From NCBI RefSeq assembly GCF_033958435.1, contig NC_134139.1:200491501-200555500 (forward strand): DNA of 64,000 nt. The letters run 5' to 3'. This document shows positions 49,401-61,600 of the stretch, piece after piece. The notes below the pieces were generated by a model, which made no database searches, was not told the DNA's origin, and saw nothing but the letters and a program-made list of their open reading frames with translations. Numbering within the stretch: position 1 is the first letter of the stretch; every line of letters begins with the position of its first letter. The stretch is from Carettochelys insculpta. Its lineage: Eukaryota > Chordata > Testudines > Carettochelyidae. Made by a program: the position numbers and the translations under genes.

Positions 49401-50620
49401 TATCTCTCTCTCTATATATATATACTTCTTTTGTTCCATTAACACAAATTGTTTAGACAAAATGGAGTAATGGAGCCTGGGGGCCCCTCATGTCCTTACG
49501 TTAATCAGCTGCTGCCTTCCATAGGCCCAGGGTGCCAGTCATCATCAACCACTCGTTCTATGTTCATCCCAGCACTATCATGCTCGCCCCCTCCCGGCTG
49601 TCCCTTGGCCATGGGAGGTGACTCCCCGAAACAGCCATAAATTCACCTCACTATCCACCTTCACTTCTCCTGATGGCTGCAAAAAATGTTGACAATGGTT
49701 AGGCCAGGGTGTAGTAACCCCATTGCTGTCATGCTGACCAGTATTCTCTTGTGGTTTCCTTGAACTCCCATTTGTCTGTATCCATGTGTCGTCTTTTGTT
49801 CTGGTCTCCGAGCTCACAGTTCTCTATGGTGGAGCCTGTCTTTTTTTTTTTTTTTCGTGTTTTGTTTTCTTGGTCCAGCACCTACCACAATGAGGCTTCT
49901 AGGCATGATGGTAATACAAATAACAGGTCACAATGTAGGTGGGAATGGCAACCTCACTGACGTGGCCAAACAATTGGTGGAACCCAGGAAAAGGTGCGGC
50001 AATACTTTTTCCCTCCATAAAGAAGGAACCAGGGATCTGATCCTGTGAGTCACAGTTCAGTCCCTGTTCTGTGCCTAATGCAGTGTAAACTTCCTGGGGA
50101 CACATTATAAGGTGCAAATCTACTATGTACAAATTAACATGGAACAGACTGAAACAAAACCCCACAATTAAAATCCAGCCCACGTGTTCGACAACTCTCT
50201 TTTCCTCTTCCCCATGTTAGAAGCAACATCAGAGCAACAGGAGTGTCTGAGAGTTTCCTGTGTTGCAGCTCCATTGTTATCTATAAAGATTTCTGTTAAC
50301 TATCAGACACTCAAGAAATGTGTCAACCACTGACAGAAACCACATCAGATGTTTAACCGCACTGGAGATGGAGCTGAGCTTAAGAACGACAGGTGTGCAA
50401 GAAGAGATCACAGCATATGCTGTGGCTGGCCAGCAGCAGTTGGAAGGTCTGGGGAGGAGCATTCCTGGGTGAGGTTCCCCCACTCCTCAGCATGATTTCT
50501 CTTTGAAAGAGAAAGGTAATATCAAGGTTAGGTCACACTCTGGAGACCTAGGTTAACGTCTCTGCAATACTACTGCTTTCTTGGAGATGTCAGACAAGTC
50601 ACTTACCCTTTCTTTCATGT
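49401..50620. other. Spacer with simple-sequence tracts
   Basis: (CT)/(TA) tracts lie at about 49404-49425 and a T run near 49840-49855. 50535-50620 looks like a MIR remnant. No gene is visible. Confidence 0.4.
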
Positions 50621-50624
50621 GTGA

Positions 50625-51400
50625 AATCATAGAATCATAGAATCCTAGGGCTGGAAGAGACGTCAGGAGGTCATTAAATCCAGACCTCTGCCCAAAGCAG
50701 GACCAGTAGGACCACTAGGATGGAGATTCTGCCACCTCTCTAAGGCTACAGACACACTATAGAGCTCTCTTGACAGAAGTTACTGCTGGAAGAGAATTCC
50801 CGACAAAACTTCTGTTGGCAGAGTGCAACCACATGCTAAAAGCAGATTGAAAGAGTGCTCTGCTCTGTTGACAGAGTGGCCAGAATGCTTGACTGCTCTC
50901 TCGACAAAGCAAGCACCCAGAAGCACAGCAGACAGGGCTCCCAATGTTGTGGATGCCCTGTCTATCACGAGAAGGTCCCTCCAGAGCATCCATACTGCTT
51001 TTTTGTTGACAGAATCTGTCAACAGCAGCATTCTGTCTCAAAGTTTTGAGGAAGAATGCTGCCAGCAAAAGTGCTGTGTTTTGTCGAGCTACTGTCGACT
51101 AATCCCATTTTGTGTGTACAGACTCCACCAGTTTTGTTGACAAAACCAGGGTTTTGCCGGCGAAACATGCTAGTATAACCATAGCTTAAGTAATGCTTTC
51201 CAGTGCTTCAGCACCCTCCTAGTGAAACAGTTTTTCCTAATACCTAACCTAGGCTTCCCCAACTATACTTTGAGACCATTGCTCCTTGTTCTGCCATCCG
51301 TCACTACTGAGAACAGCCTCTCTCCATCCTCTTTAGTGCCCCCCTTTAGGAAGCTGAAGGTTGCTATCAAATGGGGAGAAGAATCTTGGGCCACTTCATG
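50625..51400 (-). mobile_element. CR1 LINE 3' fragment interrupted by a MITE
   Basis: The first part, AATCATAGAATCCTAGGGCT to GATTCTGCCACCTCTC, is the antisense CR1 end. It continues after the MITE with TAATGCTTTCCAGTGCTTC and ACCATTGCTCCTTGTTCTGC. The order is exactly that of one CR1 copy once 50744-51189 is removed. Confidence 0.85.
50744..51186 (+). mobile_element. MITE with TAA target duplication
   Basis: The left end GGCTACAGACACACTATAG and the reverse-complemented right end AGCTATGGTTATACTAGC are inverted repeats. TAA occurs at both borders (50741-50743 and 51187-51189). Since the host is a CR1 of known sequence, the borders can be trusted. TTTTGTCGAC/GTTGACAAAA words tie it to the elements at 21480 and 39290. 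A TWA 3-bp duplication is the mark of PIF/Harbinger-type elements. Confidence 0.8.
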
Positions 51401-53736
51401 GGGAAATGGGGAAAGTCAACAAAGGTAGTGAGGTGCTGACATGCTGTGGTGAGGGGGACTGGAATAACAAGCAGCCCTGACAATTAACGCTGCCTGGAAA
51501 ACAACATTCTTTCCCACTGTTTTTCAGTTATCAGCAGGTCCACCAATAGGGGATGGGGTGGGGAGGGCAAAGAGGTCAACTGCTCCAGGGCCCAGCAATT
51601 AAAAATGGCCTGGGGCTCCCAGCCAATGCCACCGTTACTGCAGCTATGGTGGCGGCCAGAGCACCAGACCCCTTAAATCACTGCCAGAACCCTGCACAGT
51701 GCTCTCCAGACACCACTGACAGCTGCCTTGGGGAGACTAGTCCTGGCCCCACCCCTTCTGCCTGAGGCTCCGCCCTTCAGGGGCCCAGAGCCACCCTCAG
51801 CTTGCCCAGGGGCCAGCAAGTCTGTCGGCCCTCCCTGACCAATAGGAAGCAGTGTTGGCTACCACGCGGCTGGAATATGGCACAGAGAGGCAGGGCTTCT
51901 AGGTTGTGTTAGCTGTTCTGCTCTGGCTCAGTGTGGCCTGGAGAAAGCCCCTATCACCAAAATGTCCAGACTTGGGAACCTCAAGTTAGATGCTTAAATT
52001 AACACTTGTCAGCTGAAGAGTTCAGCAAAGCCCTTAAGCCTGAGAGCAGCTCCACCAATGGCAATGGACGGACACACCCACTGGTTTTGCAACACTGTGT
52101 GTCAGGACTTCAGTGTCTTAATTCTGGAAGGTGCTGAGCACCTGATATACCCAGTGGCTCCAGCCTGAGTTGTGAGGGTTTAGCCCCTCCAGAAATCAAT
52201 CCACTTAAATATGCAGCTAGCTGGAGGCATCTACGTTTGAAAACGTTGGCCTCAGCTTTTCTGTGCCTCTGTTTTCCCTGGGGATAACAAGACATGCCTC
52301 CAAAGCAGTGGTGTAAAATGACATTGTTTTGACAAGTTTGCGTGCAAAGCATGTCAGAAACACAAGACGTCGGTATGATGCTTATTCCATCATCTTGAAG
52401 AAAACTAAATGCTTCCTCTGACACGCTACTTTTTTCTTAACTTGGGCTTGTGTTGAAGTCACCATGGTAATTAAATGTGTGACATCACAATCAATCACCG
52501 TCTCTCTGTGCTACCATACATTATCTCTCACTAGAGTGGCACAATGTGAAGGAAAGGTAGCTCTGTGATCCTAAGGGTCAGAGGCAGGTGTGAATGCCTA
52601 ACCCACCCTGCCAGAGGATGTGACCATGAATACAGCTGGTGGGGGAATAGTACACCACTGATGGGGATTTCTTCCTGACTACATTGATTCCAGCGCCCAA
52701 CAAGGGGTTTAAAGAGATAGCATGGTCTTTATAGTGGCAACTTCCCTTGCACATACTATGTCATCATTCCTGGATATACGTGCTGGGGTTCATCTGCTCT
52801 CCCTCCCTTTGCGTCTGTCTTTTTGTAATGATTGATGATCAATAGATGTCATGACTCATACTACAAACCATAAGAAGATTTCTTATTTATTTTTTCATTT
52901 CTGGTGATGTCAGGATGTTAGCCAGTCACACATCAAAATGACCGAGACCACTGATCTGGGTCAGGTCCCATTGGTCTAACCTTAAGCCAGAACAGTATTT
53001 TCAAGATCTTTGTGGTTGCCAATGTGTAAAGTCCTGTGACCCACTTTGAATGAATATTTCAGTAAGTGGCTGAAGAGAAAATACCTCTCTGAGGGAACGG
53101 TTTCCGTTAACCTGTATATCTTTAACTTTGAGAGGAAATTAAAGTACTCATTTAACATTTTAGTTCTTAGTGTACGTCAGAGGGAAGTGATATAGATCAG
53201 GGTTATGTCAGAAAGAGAGGACTAAATTGTACCCTTGGTTATACACCTTTGAAAAGACTGAAGACAGAACTTGTACCAATGGGCAGAGAGTGGAACACGC
53301 TTTTAATTTTTTGCACAACCTCCACACATGGAATCACCAAAATTACAAATGGGAAAGAGAATGCATTAGGACAGCCAGTCTTTTCCTTGAAAGACGTCTG
53401 TGCGGGGTTGTATCCGGCTGTCTATATTCTCCATTGCTTTGTTCAGTCTAATGTTAATCATTCAGACTATGAGGTTTCCACTGTGTAGTTGCGCTCAGTG
53501 TTCCTGAAACATAGTTCACCTTTTCCGTTGCTCACTTCCATCCTGTTTCGTCATCTGGTACCACCTACAGAATCCCTATCTTTGATGCATATTTTGGAGG
53601 GGAACAGGGAGTTTTTAATGGTACAACCTTTTTTTCAATTAAAAGGGCATATCCATAATTATACATGCAATTATTATATAAGCCAGAATTATATACGTGA
53701 ATGAGTATAAAATTATATACACACTCACATATATGT
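51401..53736. other. Unannotated spacer
   Basis: About 2.3 kb without a recognisable gene. The GC-richer part 51540-51850 may be an unnamed repeat. Confidence 0.35.
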
Positions 53737-53945
53737 TAGGGAGGGATAACTCAGTGGTTTGAGTATTGGCCTTACAAACCCAGGGCTGTGAATTCAATCC
53801 TTAGTGGCCTGGGGTCTTTCAAGGGTCTCAGGCAAGTTAGATTATACCTTAAAAATAAAAATCTGCCAGGGAGGGTAATAAATCCTGCTGTAAGTGCAGA
53901 GGAGTGGACTCAACAACCTCTCAAGGTCTCTTCCAGTTCTATGAA
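53737..53945 (+). mobile_element. tRNA-derived SINE, turtle type
   Basis: GGGAGGGATAACTCAGTGGT (A-box region), GGGCTGTGAATTCAATCC (B-box region), then GGACTCAACAACCTCTCAAG and CTTCCAGTTCTATGAA at the tail. This is the best-preserved SINE head in the window. Confidence 0.8.
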
Positions 53946-56733
53946 ACAATTCAATAATTATGGATTTACTTACTTTTTCTTTCCATATGTAGAACACCTA
54001 TGTATCTATTCAGTGATCTATGAACATTGCAGAATGTGTATAAACTATATATTAGAACTTCACAGACTCAGCAATAGTAGGTTGAGGAAACATTCATCCT
54101 AATCTCATTGAATTAAATGAGAATTGTATTGACATGCCAGAGCTGAGTCTGGTTCTATAAGTTATCTTCTTTAGGAAGACAAAATGTTGTAACAATGTTA
54201 TCAGTTCTTTGATAGTGACCACTGCCTTACGCAACCTCTGGTGAGCACTCTGCTTTGAGGCAGGACCCTAGGTCTGGTAAGTGTAATCAGATTTTTCCTC
54301 TTGATGATTGATAGGGAAATGGCTTGTGCGGGGGGTTGGGGGAGAAGATGTGTCCTCCTTGGAAGACGTAAGGTTGAGATTGGGAGATCTGATTACACAG
54401 ATGCCATCTTCGGGTCACATTCAGATCCCAGAGAGGGATAAACGAAAGGCATAACCACCGCACCGCTTTTTCCTTTTGCCTTTTCGTGGCCAAAGGTGAA
54501 GGCCTTCCACTACTTTTGAGAACTGATTTACGCCTGAGTTTCAATGGTGAAAAGGTGCATTGCTGCCTGTAGGCAGGGCATTGGGTGTGCATGTCATCGA
54601 CACTGAGACCAAGGTATCTGAACAAGAGATTGTGGCTTAGCCTCAGAGGAGCAATTTTGCATCACTGTTCTGCTATTCCTGTTCCTTCCTTCCCAAATCT
54701 GGCACAGTTTAAGAACACACCTGTAACAAGAGCTATTCCATGCCTGAGATGGGATGACAGATGTACAAATCTATCCCCAAGGTGGCACCACAAGAGAGAT
54801 GAATGCACACAGGGCTACAGACCACAGCCAGTTCCAAACTCACCCCTGAAGTTAAGAGGGTTTTGCCCTTTAGACTAGGGTTAGATCTATCTCTTTTGAG
54901 ATACGTAACCTACTAACATGAAGATGGCTAAGATGATCAGCCCTGATCAGGTTGATGCTGAGCCTCTCTTAAAGGCTTTAAAATTCAATATCTGCAAAAG
55001 GATGGGTGGAGCGTGTGTGTCAAGAAATAAAAGTATTGCCCCAAACACGACAAGCCAAGTCACAGGGGAAATGTATCTGCCAAACCCTTCATTGTGTGAC
55101 ATAGAGGGTACATTCTCCACTGGTGTAAATCAGCACAGCTCCATTGATGTCTATGAAGCTATGCTTGGTTTACACAAGCCAAGGATCTCATCCAGCAGTC
55201 AAATGCTGCAGTTGCTCCCAAAGAAGTCATCGTCTTGCAAGATTGAGCTCCAAGATGTCAAACTGGAGCCTGACTTTTCAGTGTGTTCAATTACTTCAAG
55301 TCAGAGTTTTGGCTACGTAAGAAATGAAAACAAACTGAGCATTACTATCACCAGAACAATGAGGTTGATAAAACCCACAGTGTGACTCTCGGAAGCTGGG
55401 ATCCCCTATTCTCTGAGAGAGATCCTGACTGTGGACCTCACTACTGCCAGAAGTCAGAAGGCTACAGAGTCTGTCCAACAGCAGGGCTTAACACCAGACT
55501 CGTCTGTTTACACCAACCTCCTTATGGTGATGTAAGTGCCAAGGTAGCCAGATGTGCCCTCCACAACCCAAAAAAAAACAACAACAAAAAAGCAAGGCTA
55601 AGAGATCCTACTCCTGATTGATAGATCAGGGAAACTACTACTGACTGAGCAGTTGCATTTAGATGTGTAGTACCCAGAAGCCCTGAGCCCTCATCTGGGG
55701 TGAGTGAAGTCTTTGCTCTACAGCCTTAGCTGAGAGGCAGCTGGTCTTTAGCTCACATGGTAGAATGCAGGGGTTTGGACCCTATGCTTGCAGGTTCTAT
55801 CCCTGGTGCTGGCAACCCCAGGTCTGTTGGTGTTACAGATGGCTTATGTAGCACCTGAGGACCAGACAGAAGACCGACAGGTGGAAGTGACTCCTTGGCT
55901 TTGTAGAGGTGTATGATATCTCTTGTCCACCTATAATTCTTTGTCCAACATGCTGTCCATCAAGTTGTTGGGATGTGGCCTAAGAAGTATTAATGCACCC
56001 ATGCCTTCAACTCCCACTGAAGGTAAAGGGAGTTGAGGGGGCTCAGCACTTCACAGGCAATGCTGAGCTGAGCACCTTGTAAATTCACGCTCATAGTGCT
56101 CCCTAAAGTTCACATCCTTCCATCATTCCACGTGCATTAACTTCCTTCCCATACGTACCACGAGACCCTTCTTGGAGCGCATGCAAGGTTCCAACGTCCT
56201 GCTCTATCCTGGGACGTTCTTTGCACGCCCTCTGTTATTCAGTCCAGTGTGCTTTCCGTCTCTGAGGTGTTTGAAGGAGAGATTCCTTCTGCAGTCCCCT
56301 TTCTGACAGGCCGCTTGGTCTAAAGTGAAAAATCAATTGAAAGAAGGCCCAGAAGAAATTTGCTCTTTGCACCAGCGAGTAATCACTCTTCTGCCATAGG
56401 CTGGCTTGAGGAAAAGACTAAGGGCCTGGAAAAATTCTCGTAGGAAGAGCAGTTGAAAAGATAAGGCCAGTTCACCTCAGGGAGAAGAGGGACAAGCAGG
56501 GAACATTTCAGATGAGGGGCGCCACCAATGCAACAAACTTCTGGGGGAGGTCAGACAAATCCAGAGTTTGGCTCTGGGAAACACCGCAAAATCTTCAGCC
56601 CAGAAAAAAGCCTTTTCATCATAATATGGCGCAGAGTTTAGTTCAAACTCCACAGTCAAGTAGTGATTTCACTGTTACCATTGGTTTTAGACAGCAGGTT
56701 TTTGCATACTCTGATTGGTGACTGCAGTTTTAG
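53946..56733. other. Spacer with a tRNA-like relic
   Basis: No gene is supported. A 155-codon open frame at 54918-55385 is not conserved protein; it spans repeat-like text (CTCCACTGGTGTAAATCAGC). 55745-55830 has tRNA-like boxes (TTTAGCTCACATGGTAGAAT, GCAGGTTCTATCCCTGG), an old SINE head. Confidence 0.4.
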
Positions 56734-57690
56734 ACTAGGGGTGGGAACCTTTTTGGAGGATCAGGGGCCACTGACCCACAGCAAAATTAGTCAGGGGCCA
56801 TGTAATTGAAAAGCAAAAAAAGAAAAGAAAAAAACCTGACCAAAAAACAAACAAGGACACTCCCTTCTTTCCCCTCACATACCAGTCCTAGAGCCTGCGG
56901 GGGGACCTCTGGGCACTGGATCGGAGGGGTAGCCGTGTCAGTCTGGATCTGTAACAGCAACGAAGGTCCTGTGGCACTTTATAGACTAACAGAAAAGTTT
57001 TGAGCATGAGCTTTCGTGAGCACAGACTCACTTCATCAGATGCTGGTCTTGGAAATCATAGGCACTGGAGTGGGCCTAAAATGAGGGGCCATGTGGGAGG
57101 GGGCTGCCAGGAAGCAGGCTTCAGGTGTGGGATCCGGGTGGGAGGGATGCTGCTGCTGTGGGCAGGGGGTTGAGGTCTGGGAGGGTGGCAGTGTGCAGAA
57201 GCAGGCTGGCGTGGGCAATCCGGGAGAGAGTAGGGCGCAGGAGCAGGCTTGCGGTCTGGGTTCTGTGGGGGAGAGAGGATGAAGAGTGGGGCTGGGAGTT
57301 GGGAGGTCTGGGAAGGTGGTAGGGTGCAAGAGAGGGCTGGGGGTGGACCACCTGGGAGGCACTGAGGTGCAGAAGTGGGCTTGAGGTGTGGGTTCCGGGC
57401 AGGAGGGGGTTCAGGAGCAGCTTGGAGAGGGAGTCTGGTTGGGAGTGGTATGAAAGACTGGTATGAGGGGATGCAGGAGCGGGGGAGGAGGTCTGAGCAG
57501 GAGGGGTGCAGGTAGGGGTGGGAGGGGGTGCAGGAGCAGGCGTGAATGTCAGGTCGGGGTGATGTGGGGGGTCTCACCCAGTGCAGCTCCAGCTTGCCTG
57601 TCTCTGGCCTGCGAGGCTTGTGGCTCTACACCCTCCACCCTGCCATGGGCCTGATGCTGGGGAGCCCCAAGACTCAGGGTCAGATACAGG
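56734..57690 (+). mobile_element. Possible hAT-type repeat with minisatellite
   Basis: It starts CTAGGGGTGGGAACCTTTTTGG, a hAT-like left end. It is interrupted by the retroposon at 56921-57060 and then contains a G-rich degenerate minisatellite (about 57070-57560, units like GGGAGGGGGTGCAGGAGCAGG). The right end and target duplication were not found. The minus-strand 173-codon open frame is the minisatellite read as Pro/Ser/His. Confidence 0.4.
56921..57060 (+). mobile_element. Canonical (non-foldback) short retroposon
   Basis: A 140-bp unit: head TCGGAGGGGTAGCCGTGTCA and TCTGGATCTGTAACAGCAAC, arm GAAGGTCCTGTGGCACTTTA through GAGCTTTCGTGAGCACAGAC, end CACTTCATCAGATGCTGG and TCTTGGAAATCATA. 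GGCACTGGA flanks both sides (56912-56920 and 57061-57069). This copy defines the basic unit from which the foldback copies are built. Confidence 0.75.
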
Positions 57691-58419
57691 CTAGCTAGAT
57701 AGATACAAAATAATAAATGGGATACAGAAAGACTGAAAATTTCTTTTCCCCCTCACTCAAAAGTCAATGAAATGGGAGGCTGGTGAATTCAAAATAGGAA
57801 TTAGGTTTTCACATAATGCATCATTAGTCTGCAGAGCTCATTACCACAGTCTCTAATAGGAGCCAAGATCTTAGCAGGCTTGAAAAAGAATGTATATAGG
57901 TAACAAGACTACCCTGAGTGATAAGAGTAAATTTGAAAAGACACCAAGTATTTGGCAAGGGATTTGTTTGTCCAGACTCTAATAACTATTGGGAGACAGG
58001 AGGAAAATTTCCTTTGGGGAAGGTTCTCACAGAAATGTCTGCTTCAGGTGGGTTGTACCCTTCCCTGCAAGAGAAAGGACTTTGGCCTAGATGGACCCTG
58101 GATAGAATCTACTCTGGCAATTACTAATTTCTGTGCCATTACAGCTTCTGTGATATGTGTGGCTAGGGAAGACCACTGAGAAACTCAACCTATATTTGAT
58201 TAAATAACCACAGTTACCTGAATTCAGTTCGAGCCTGACCTTATTTCTGATCAATGCAGCATAACGATTTTGTGTCTGTCTCCATTTTTTTCCAGAAAAG
58301 AAGCAAATTATGCAAATATTCCAAACTGATGACATTCATTCATTACTTAGGAGAGGTTATACTCAAAATCCTTGAAGTCAAAGGGGGTTTTCAGGTGAAG
58401 TATTAGCACAGTTTGCCAC
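57691..58419. other. Distal upstream region of the IL17 gene
   Basis: No exon or repeat is recognised. It may hold regulatory DNA for the cytokine gene, but nothing in the sequence proves this. Confidence 0.3.
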
Positions 58420-58656
58420 TTACCACAGCAAATCATTTCCTCTTCCGTTCTTACATGATACCTCTATGGAGTGGAAGTTTTTTGTAAAATTAAGTCATAG
58501 TCCAAGAAATAAGGTTGGGAAAGACCATTAGCTGCAATGGAAACTACGGCAGTCAGAAAAGCCCTTATAAAAAGCCTTGAAGATCATGCACACAGACAGA
58601 ATCGGTTGAAAATAGTCCATATCCACATCAGAGAAAGTAAGAGAGACTGCAATACA
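58420..58656 (+). promoter_or_regulatory. Putative promoter and 5' UTR of the IL17 gene
   Basis: A TATA box (TATAAAAA) lies at 58566-58573, about 85-90 bp before the ATG, which predicts a start of transcription near 58596-58602. About 70 bp upstream of it, AAATTAAGTCA (58487-58497) fits the ROR response element at 10 of 11 positions. ACCACA (58422-58427) is a RUNX core in reverse. GGGAAA (58517-58522), GGAAA (58539-58543) and TTTCC (58436-58440) are NFAT-like cores. In mammals ROR-gamma-t, RUNX1 and NFAT drive IL17A in T cells. The individual short sites could be chance; the TATA box and its position are the strong part. Confidence 0.55.
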
Positions 58657-58683
58657 ATGACTTTTACAAGAAGTGCTACATGG
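58657..58683 (+). other. IL17 coding exon 1 (9 codons)
   Basis: The exon encodes MTFTRSATW and ends at the donor GTAAGTG (58684). A 27-nt, phase-0 first coding exon is the arrangement of mammalian IL17A. The open frame leading into exon 2 from 60505 is intronic before 60538, because a polypyrimidine tract and AG lie there. Confidence 0.85.
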
Positions 58684-61600
58684 GTAAGTGCTAGCTTTGC
58701 TTGTTAAATTTGATTGTAACAAACATTATTTTAACAGATATTTGTATATGAACTGATCCTAACTTTATTTTTAAAAATTATTTGAATCTAAATTGGGACC
58801 AGCAAATACTAAAACATATAGCTATTGAAGAGCATCATTGCAGGGCAGAATAAAGGTTATTTAGCACCACCACTGAGCATTTTTGCAACTTAAAGGCTGT
58901 GTCTCTGTAACCTATGTGTGGTTAAGGGTCCCATGCAGTGGTACCTAGACCAGTTCACAGCAAATAATAGGTGTCCTCTACAGTCTAGACAGTAAGGCAA
59001 TGGGCCTTTAGATCAAGCTGTAGTGGGGCCTGTCCTAAAATCCAGAAGTTGCCTGTTCAAATCTGCCCCAGAGCAAGCAGAAGATGGGGTTTATTTTTGA
59101 AAGAGCCCAGTCTACACTGCTTTTTAATTTTGAAAGAATCTTTTCTGAAAAGAGATTATGTAAATGCAGTATGAGATATGTAAGTCCAGTGCCTTATTTG
59201 CATTTTCAAGTTCCCTTATTTGCATTCCTCTTCCAAAAGAGGAATGCAAGTGTAGACAGCCAAAATATTTACAGTTCTTTTCATTGTAATTCTCTATTAC
59301 TGAATTTTAATGTTCATTTTGAGGATAAGTCCAACTTTTTAGTAATTTTTCTTTTATTAATTACTGGTATGTGTGGTCAACTTAGGTTTTTGTTTGGGTA
59401 TTTCTTTTTTTTCTTCACTGTTAAAAATGTCATACCTTAAAAGTAAACAAGGAAACCACAGCGATTGCTGCTATGTGATATCACTAATCAACTGAAAATA
59501 TAAATAATATCAAACCTAAATCTTTTTTATTCTAATGTTTAGAATCAGAATCACTAGTATGTTGTGGCTGCTATTGTGGATTATTAGGAGATATTATCTT
59601 CCATGCACAAGACTAGCACTAGTTTAATATTAACTTTGACACCTCATGTATGCTAAAGTCAGGAAATGAAAATAAGGTTGCAAACTCAATCTTGCTATGT
59701 CTCCTAGTGCTTATTTCTCTGAGTAGCATTCCTTTCTATGAAATTATTTGTTAGTTTAGATTATTTATAATTTAATACAACCTGGAATTTCTAATACTAA
59801 TTTATTGTCAAAGAACTTATGGTTTTCAGACTTTATTTAATATGATTTAGTCTCAGTGAGATCAACAGAGCAAACTATAACAACAAGAAGTCCTGTGGCA
59901 CCCTGCAGACTAACAGATTTTTTGCAGCATAAGCTTTCATGGGCAAAGACCCACTTCACACATGAAAGTTTATGGTCCAAAAATGTGTTAGTCTATAAGG
60001 TGCCAAGGACTTCTCATTTTTGTGGATACAGACTAACATGGCTCCCCCTCTGATACCAGAACAAAATAAGTTTGATAGTTTTACCTTCAGCCATTGACAA
60101 GTTGTATCTGCACAAAATTTGGAGTCGGGGGGAAGCAAATTATCTGCTTGTGCAAATGGTCAAAGTCCACAGATGTTAATGGAGCAGTTCTAATTTACAC
60201 CAGCAGAACATGGGCTGGAAAGAGGATTCCTTGCTCCCTGTCATGAACACTAACCTACACTCTGCTGTACTTTTGCAGAGGTTCGCATCTTCTTATGAAT
60301 TTATTGTATGTATCTTAGATGTTTACAAGTGCATATATCTTATAAAAATTGGCAAGACCATTGCCATAGGTTCTCTAGATACGGAAGGTTTCTGTGAATG
60401 AATTATAACTTTGTTCATCCACAAGCAAAGTTGACCAAGCACAAGACCCCCCAAGCCAAGAATTGAGTTTCAGGAGTTTCAGGGTATAAATATTCCTGTG
60501 TTCTGTGCTAACTAATAGTGGTGTTTCTCTGTTTCAGTTCCATTCTCTGCTGTTAATGCTGAGCCTGGTGCTCTTGGCTAAGAAGTCAGTCCACGGAATG
60601 GCCATACAGCCAGGATCCAATCAGGAGAGAGGCACTGATGATCAAAAGGGTGATGATTGCCCAACACAAAAGGATTCTAGATTCCCTCTAAGTGTGAAAG
60701 TTGACATAAGCATCAGTAGCACCCAGCATGCTACCAAAGTGGTTCATGATGTCAGTAATCGGTCTATATCTCCCTGGGATTACAGGTACAGTTCACTTTC
60801 TTACTGTCTGGAAATGCATCAGGCTTTTCCAACGCGCTGCTTAGGAATACAGAGGAAATGTTGCACTAACAGTATCCAGAAATATTAAATTTGAGCTGCC
60901 AGCCCATGTGCTGATGGTCAGATTCTTCATGCAAAAATAATAACCAGATTATTATTATTATTATTATGTACAGATTGAACCTCTCTAGTTTGGCACCCTC
61001 AGGATCTGACTGGTGCCAAAAGAGAGAATTTGCCAGATCACAATAGGTCAATATTGTCTAGCACATTATCAACACTTCCACTGTTTATTGGGCTCTTAGA
61101 AGACATTTGGGGTAAATTACAGCTAAAGAACAGCACAGAACACTGAGACCCAGGACTGGTGGCTGTAAATAAACTTTATGGGACAATGAGAAGCTTGGCC
61201 ACACCCAGGCTAAGTGATCATGTGGCTAACTAAAATCATGCCGGATTATGGATGCTGCCATATGAGAGAGTTACCGATTATAGGTGTTCAACCTGTATTT
61301 GCACCTAGTAGTACTTAAGAGCCACTTAAGATAATGGCCTAAGAGCCTCTTGTGCTAGGAGCTGTACAAAGAATGAACAAAAAGAACATCCAACTCAATT
61401 CTACTGTTAGAACACGAATTAGCTTTCGGATTTATCATGACCCTTTTTTCAGGGCCATTTCTGGTTTGACATATCTGAGTGCATATCCTGCCTCAGCAAA
61501 TCCAGCAAAAGGCACCAAGGGCTTAGTCTTGCACCCTGGATGTCAGAGAGCATTTTGCCCTTGATCTCAATGGGACACTAGGGGTTTTGAGAATGCTGAG

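Larger units (their letters stand above)
58684..60537 (+). other. IL17 intron 1
   Basis: An 1854-bp intron with GTAAGTG at the 5' end and TTTCTCTGTTTCAG at the 3' end. It contains a MITE-like fragment at about 59090-59260 (AGTCTACACTGC ... AATGCAAGTGTAGACAGCC) and a foldback retroposon at 59880-60056. Confidence 0.85.

Noticed and set aside
54918..55385. 155-codon open frame on the + strand
   Set aside because: It has no family resemblance. The sequence crosses repeat-like text (CTCCACTGGTGTAAATCAGC) and there are no flanking splice or promoter features.
57056..57577. 173-codon proline-rich minus-strand frame
   Set aside because: It is a G-rich minisatellite read in reverse. No start context or homologous domain is present.
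60505..60537. ATG at 60505 as start of the IL17 protein
   Set aside because: The stretch just before 60538 is a polypyrimidine tract with an AG acceptor. A better first exon with TATA box and donor lies at 58657.
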